Positions 61,322-64,000 of a stretch of DNA of 64,000 nt are shown here, in pieces. Within the stretch, counting starts at the first letter, position 1. The number at the start of each line of letters is the position of its first letter. Below the pieces are notes generated by a model. That model was not told where the DNA came from and made no database searches. It saw nothing but the letters and a program-made list of their open reading frames with translations. A program made the translations under genes and the position numbers. The stretch comes from Desulfonema magnum (GTDB lineage: Bacteria > Desulfobacterota > Desulfobacteria > Desulfobacterales > 4be13). The stretch is taken from positions 1,054,001 to 1,118,000 of the forward strand of contig NZ_CP061800.1 in assembly GCF_017377395.1 (NCBI RefSeq), in the 5' to 3' direction.

Positions 61322-64000
61322 CTATTTTGCAAACCTGAATTTTGAAAATACATTCTGTATAAAAGTTCCGAGTCTGTTCCGCAATTTTTGCTCTCCTGCA
61401 AAAATCATGCGGTCAGTTTCCATGCGGTGTCTTTGAAATCTGCCTTCTGTTCCTTCTTGCCTTCTTTCCTGACGGACTTCTGCTTTTTCAATGCTGTCCA
61501 GCAATTTTCCTACGTTTATGTAATCTGCCTGTTTTTCACAAATCACGCTTTTTATGCCTTTTTCTTCGCACTTTAACAAAAAATTATAATCAAAACGACA
61601 GTCACATCCGGGCGTACAAATACAGGGGACTTTTTCCCTGAAGCGAATTTTTCTGATACTTTTATGAATAGCAGCAAAATGAAACCGAATCAACGCCAGA
61701 AAATCCCGTCTTCCGGCTCCGTCAATTTGGATTACTGCGGCCTTGGCATACGGTCGGATTTTAATCAGGGCATGACTTCCTTTGTATTGAAAATAGGCAC
61801 CTTCACGCCAGCAGAGTTTTTCGCCCTCATGTTCCGCCAGAAATTCATGCATCCTTACAATGAGGCGAGTCATCACGCCGGCAGGCAAAAATTCATAATG
61901 ATATTCAAATCGGAGAAAGTCCCGGGGATTCCAGTCATATTCGATTTCTTTGGGAGATAGGAATTCGGTGACAATATGACGGTCTCCTTCTCCAAAAGGA
62001 AACGCCAGCTCAAAATTCGTCATAAGCTGCAAAATCGTCGCATATTTATCTTTGGGGTATAATTTCCGATCTTTCCATATTTTCTGCAAATCTTTATTAT
62101 ACAAAATTCCGTTGCGTTCCTGAACAATTTTGGCGTCCAACACTTTGTAAACAGCATCTGTCCCCCATTCCGGCTTGAGAATAACTGTTTCTTTTAAAAG
62201 CGCGTCATCCTGGAAATGCAGAATAATTCCCAAATCATGGAGATAGCGGCTTAATGTCTTTGCCTCGCTTTCTTCAATGTCAACTTTTTTACATGCTTGC
62301 AGATATTTTTTATAAGTAATATAATATCTTGATGTCGCTCTCAGTGCTCTGCGGACAGCCAGCCAGGAAGAGGGCCAGAAGGTTCCCATCAGCGGCAGTT
62401 CCCATGCCTCTTTTCTGATGAAGTCCCGCAACGCGTCAATGCCGATTCCTTTTCTGGCGCTGACCTTTTTTGATGCGATGATCTGGGGACAGCGTTGTTT
62501 TAGCTGCTTGAGATTTAGGTCTTTGTCCCGCTCATCACATTTGTTCATGACAATTACAACAGGGCTGTCCTCGGCAAAAGTTTCAATACAGTTGAGCCAG
62601 TAATCTATCCGCCCATATTCTTCCTCCTGACGGGCATCCCATACCAATATATAAAGAGATCGCTGAGTAAGAAAAAACTGATGTGTGGCGTGGTAAATTT
62701 CCTGGCCTCCGAAATCCCACACATTCAGGCTCATCTGAGTTGTCATCTCATCAGGCGATGCAACTTTCCAAAGATGAATGTCAATTCCCTCAGTGGTGGT
62801 TTCCCTGTCCGAGTATTCATTCATTGTGAGACGCTTGATTAAGCAGGTTTTGCCCACACCGCCCTGACCTACGACCATGAGTTTGCCTTCATAAAGGGTC
62901 TGTCCGCCTTTGCCGGATTTTTTCAAATATTCCCTGATGGCAGAGAGTCCCTGGCTGGCAATTTCCAATGGGGGGAATGTCAGGGGATTTTTATTCAGAT
63001 CAAGATGGATCAGTTTTTCCAGGTGGACAATTTCTCTCGGAAGCAGGCCCAGTTCATTGGAATCCAAATAAAGTACAGAGAGATGACTGAGTTGGGCAAT
63101 TTCCGCGGGCAGTCTCTTCAGTTCATTGGAACTTAAATCAAGAATCGTGAGATGTTCAAGTTCTCGAATCTCTCCGGGCAGTTCCCTGAGTTCATTGAAA
63201 CTTAAATAAAGCCGCTCAAGATTTCTGAGCTGAAAAATTCCTTCAGGAACCTGTTTCAATTTGTTGGAGCTCAGGTTCAGCTCTGTGAGATTTTTAAGCT
63301 GAAAAATTTCTTCAGGCATGTGTTCCAGTTCATTGGAACTCAGGTTCAGCTCCGTGAGATTCCTGAGATGGGCAATTTCTCCGGGAATACGTTTCAGCTT
63401 ATTGGAACTCAGATCAAGCCGGGTGAGATTTTTGAGCTGGGAGATTTCCCCGGGCACTTCACTCAGATTATTGGAACTCAGATTCAGTTCTGTGAGATGT
63501 CTGAGATGAGATATTTCCGCGGGCAGTTCTCTCAGTTTATTGGAGCTTAAATAAAGGACGCTGAGATTTCTGAGATGGGAGATTTCCGCGGGCAGTGCTT
63601 TCAGATCATTGGAACTCAGATAGAGGATAGTGAGATTTCTGAGATGGGAGATTTCTCTGGGAAGTTCTCTCACTCCGTTGGAATTTAAATACAGACGGGT
63701 GAGATTTCTGAGATGAGTAATTTCTATGGGAAATTCTCTCAGTTCATTGGAGCTTAAATCCAATATGTCAAGATTTCTGAGTTGGGCAATTTCCTTAGGG
63801 AGTTCGCTCAGTTCATTAGAACTTAAATAAAGCCGGGTGAGATTTCTGAGATGGCCAATCTCTTTGGGAATATTTGTCAGCCCTCTGAGTATTAATCCTT
63901 GTAACGAAGTCAGCCTGCCAATTTCAGGCGGAAGTGATGTAATTTCATATTCTGATAAATCAAGTTCTGCAATTTGTTCTATTTCTGCCTGGCGGATAAT
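61322..64000 (-). CDS. LRR-Roc-COR GTPase (Roco family), 5' end outside the window
   Basis: The frame stays open to 64000; the first visible codons give IIRQAEIEQIAELDLSEYEI then TSLPPEIG, a typical Roco N-terminus, so few residues are missing. About 13 leucine-rich repeats of 23 residues (L-RNLTELNLSSNEL-x-x-P-x-EI) are followed by a Roc GTPase with Walker A VGQGGVGKTCL (about 62845-62875), DFGGQ (about 62700-62716), NKCD (about 62531-62545) and a COR domain. The end carries the CICTPGCDCRFDYNFLLKC Cys motif seen in bacterial Roco proteins. There is no kinase domain. It is thought to act as a nucleotide-switched dimer. The target is unknown; a Vps62-like gene follows. Confidence 0.92.
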   Translation of the reverse strand: MIRQAEIEQIAELDLSEYEITSLPPEIGRLTSLQGLILRGLTNIPKEIGHLRNLTRLYLSSNELSELPKEIAQLRNLDILDLSSNELREFPIEITHLRNLTRLYLNSNGVRELPREISHLRNLTILYLSSNDLKALPAEISHLRNLSVLYLSSNKLRELPAEISHLRHLTELNLSSNNLSEVPGEISQLKNLTRLDLSSNKLKRIPGEIAHLRNLTELNLSSNELEHMPEEIFQLKNLTELNLSSNKLKQVPEGIFQLRNLERLYLSFNELRELPGEIRELEHLTILDLSSNELKRLPAEIAQLSHLSVLYLDSNELGLLPREIVHLEKLIHLDLNKNPLTFPPLEIASQGLSAIREYLKKSGKGGQTLYEGKLMVVGQGGVGKTCLIKRLTMNEYSDRETTTEGIDIHLWKVASPDEMTTQMSLNVWDFGGQEIYHATHQFFLTQRSLYILVWDARQEEEYGRIDYWLNCIETFAEDSPVVIVMNKCDERDKDLNLKQLKQRCPQIIASKKVSARKGIGIDALRDFIRKEAWELPLMGTFWPSSWLAVRRALRATSRYYITYKKYLQACKKVDIEESEAKTLSRYLHDLGIILHFQDDALLKETVILKPEWGTDAVYKVLDAKIVQERNGILYNKDLQKIWKDRKLYPKDKYATILQLMTNFELAFPFGEGDRHIVTEFLSPKEIEYDWNPRDFLRFEYHYEFLPAGVMTRLIVRMHEFLAEHEGEKLCWREGAYFQYKGSHALIKIRPYAKAAVIQIDGAGRRDFLALIRFHFAAIHKSIRKIRFREKVPCICTPGCDCRFDYNFLLKCEEKGIKSVICEKQADYINVGKLLDSIEKAEVRQERRQEGTEGRFQRHRMETDRMIFAGEQKLRNRLGTFIQNVFSKFRFAK

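Overview
The window looks like chromosomal DNA of a sulfate-reducing Desulfobacterota (Desulfobacterales), possibly a Desulfonema-like organism with a large, repeat-rich genome. This is an inference from several things: an acyl-CoA dehydrogenase that resembles the non-decarboxylating glutaryl-CoA dehydrogenase I know from Desulfococcus; a flavoredoxin-like protein; DASS and TRAP transporters; very large secreted proteins; and eukaryote-like signalling proteins. No rRNA or tRNA gene was seen, so the taxonomy is not proven.

Region 1 (1-7030) is the end of the spc operon and the alpha operon: rplF(end)-rplR-rpsE-rpmD-rplO-secY-infA-rpmJ-rpsM-rpsK-rpsD-rpoA-rplQ, closed by a strong hairpin. The gene order is classical, but almost every gap is filled by short tandem repeats whose unit is always seven bases while the unit sequence changes from gap to gap. 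The same heptamer habit recurs across the whole window.

Region 2 (7-15 kb) holds a small conserved-looking ORF, a CBS-domain protein, a DASS/SLC13-type transporter with altered substrate motifs, a fused TRAP permease, a HEPN + BolA-like gene pair, and a graveyard of fragments (methyltransferase tail, duplicated TRAP 3' end, NB-ARC ATPase pieces).

Region 3 (15-31 kb) is a secretion/surface and conflict region. An RHS/YD-repeat protein gene is cut by an ISAzo13-type insertion sequence. Removing the element and one TA target copy restores one 1806-codon reading frame exactly. Downstream are an overlapping AAA ATPase + PD-(D/E)XK nuclease-like pair (a candidate two-gene defence module) and two large secreted proteins that both carry cohesin-like and dockerin-like domains.

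Region 4 (31-42 kb) holds a stand-alone prohead-protease-like protein with a C-terminal membrane anchor, facing a membrane protein that carries two AMP-binding-enzyme C-terminal-like domains without an adenylation core. It also holds a BrnT/BrnA remnant, a GHKL ATPase + STAS-like pair, the nfeD-nfeD-floA membrane-microdomain operon, and an orphan livF.

Region 5 (42-55 kb) holds a flavoredoxin-like protein with decayed relatives; a 2257-residue lipoprotein combining InlB-type B-repeats, leucine-rich repeats and a PEBP/YbhB domain; a carboxymuconolactone decarboxylase-like protein; the acyl-CoA dehydrogenase; and a TRAP dctQ/dctM pair split by a repeat-filled gap.

Region 6 (55-64 kb) is a signalling island: a nucleotide cyclase-Ser/Thr kinase-zinc ribbon-LRR protein divergent from a CRP/FNR regulator, a coiled-coil LuxR-type regulator, a membrane-anchored Vps62-like protein and an LRR-Roc-COR GTPase that runs off the end. 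Dispersed palindromic elements of several families lie between the genes.
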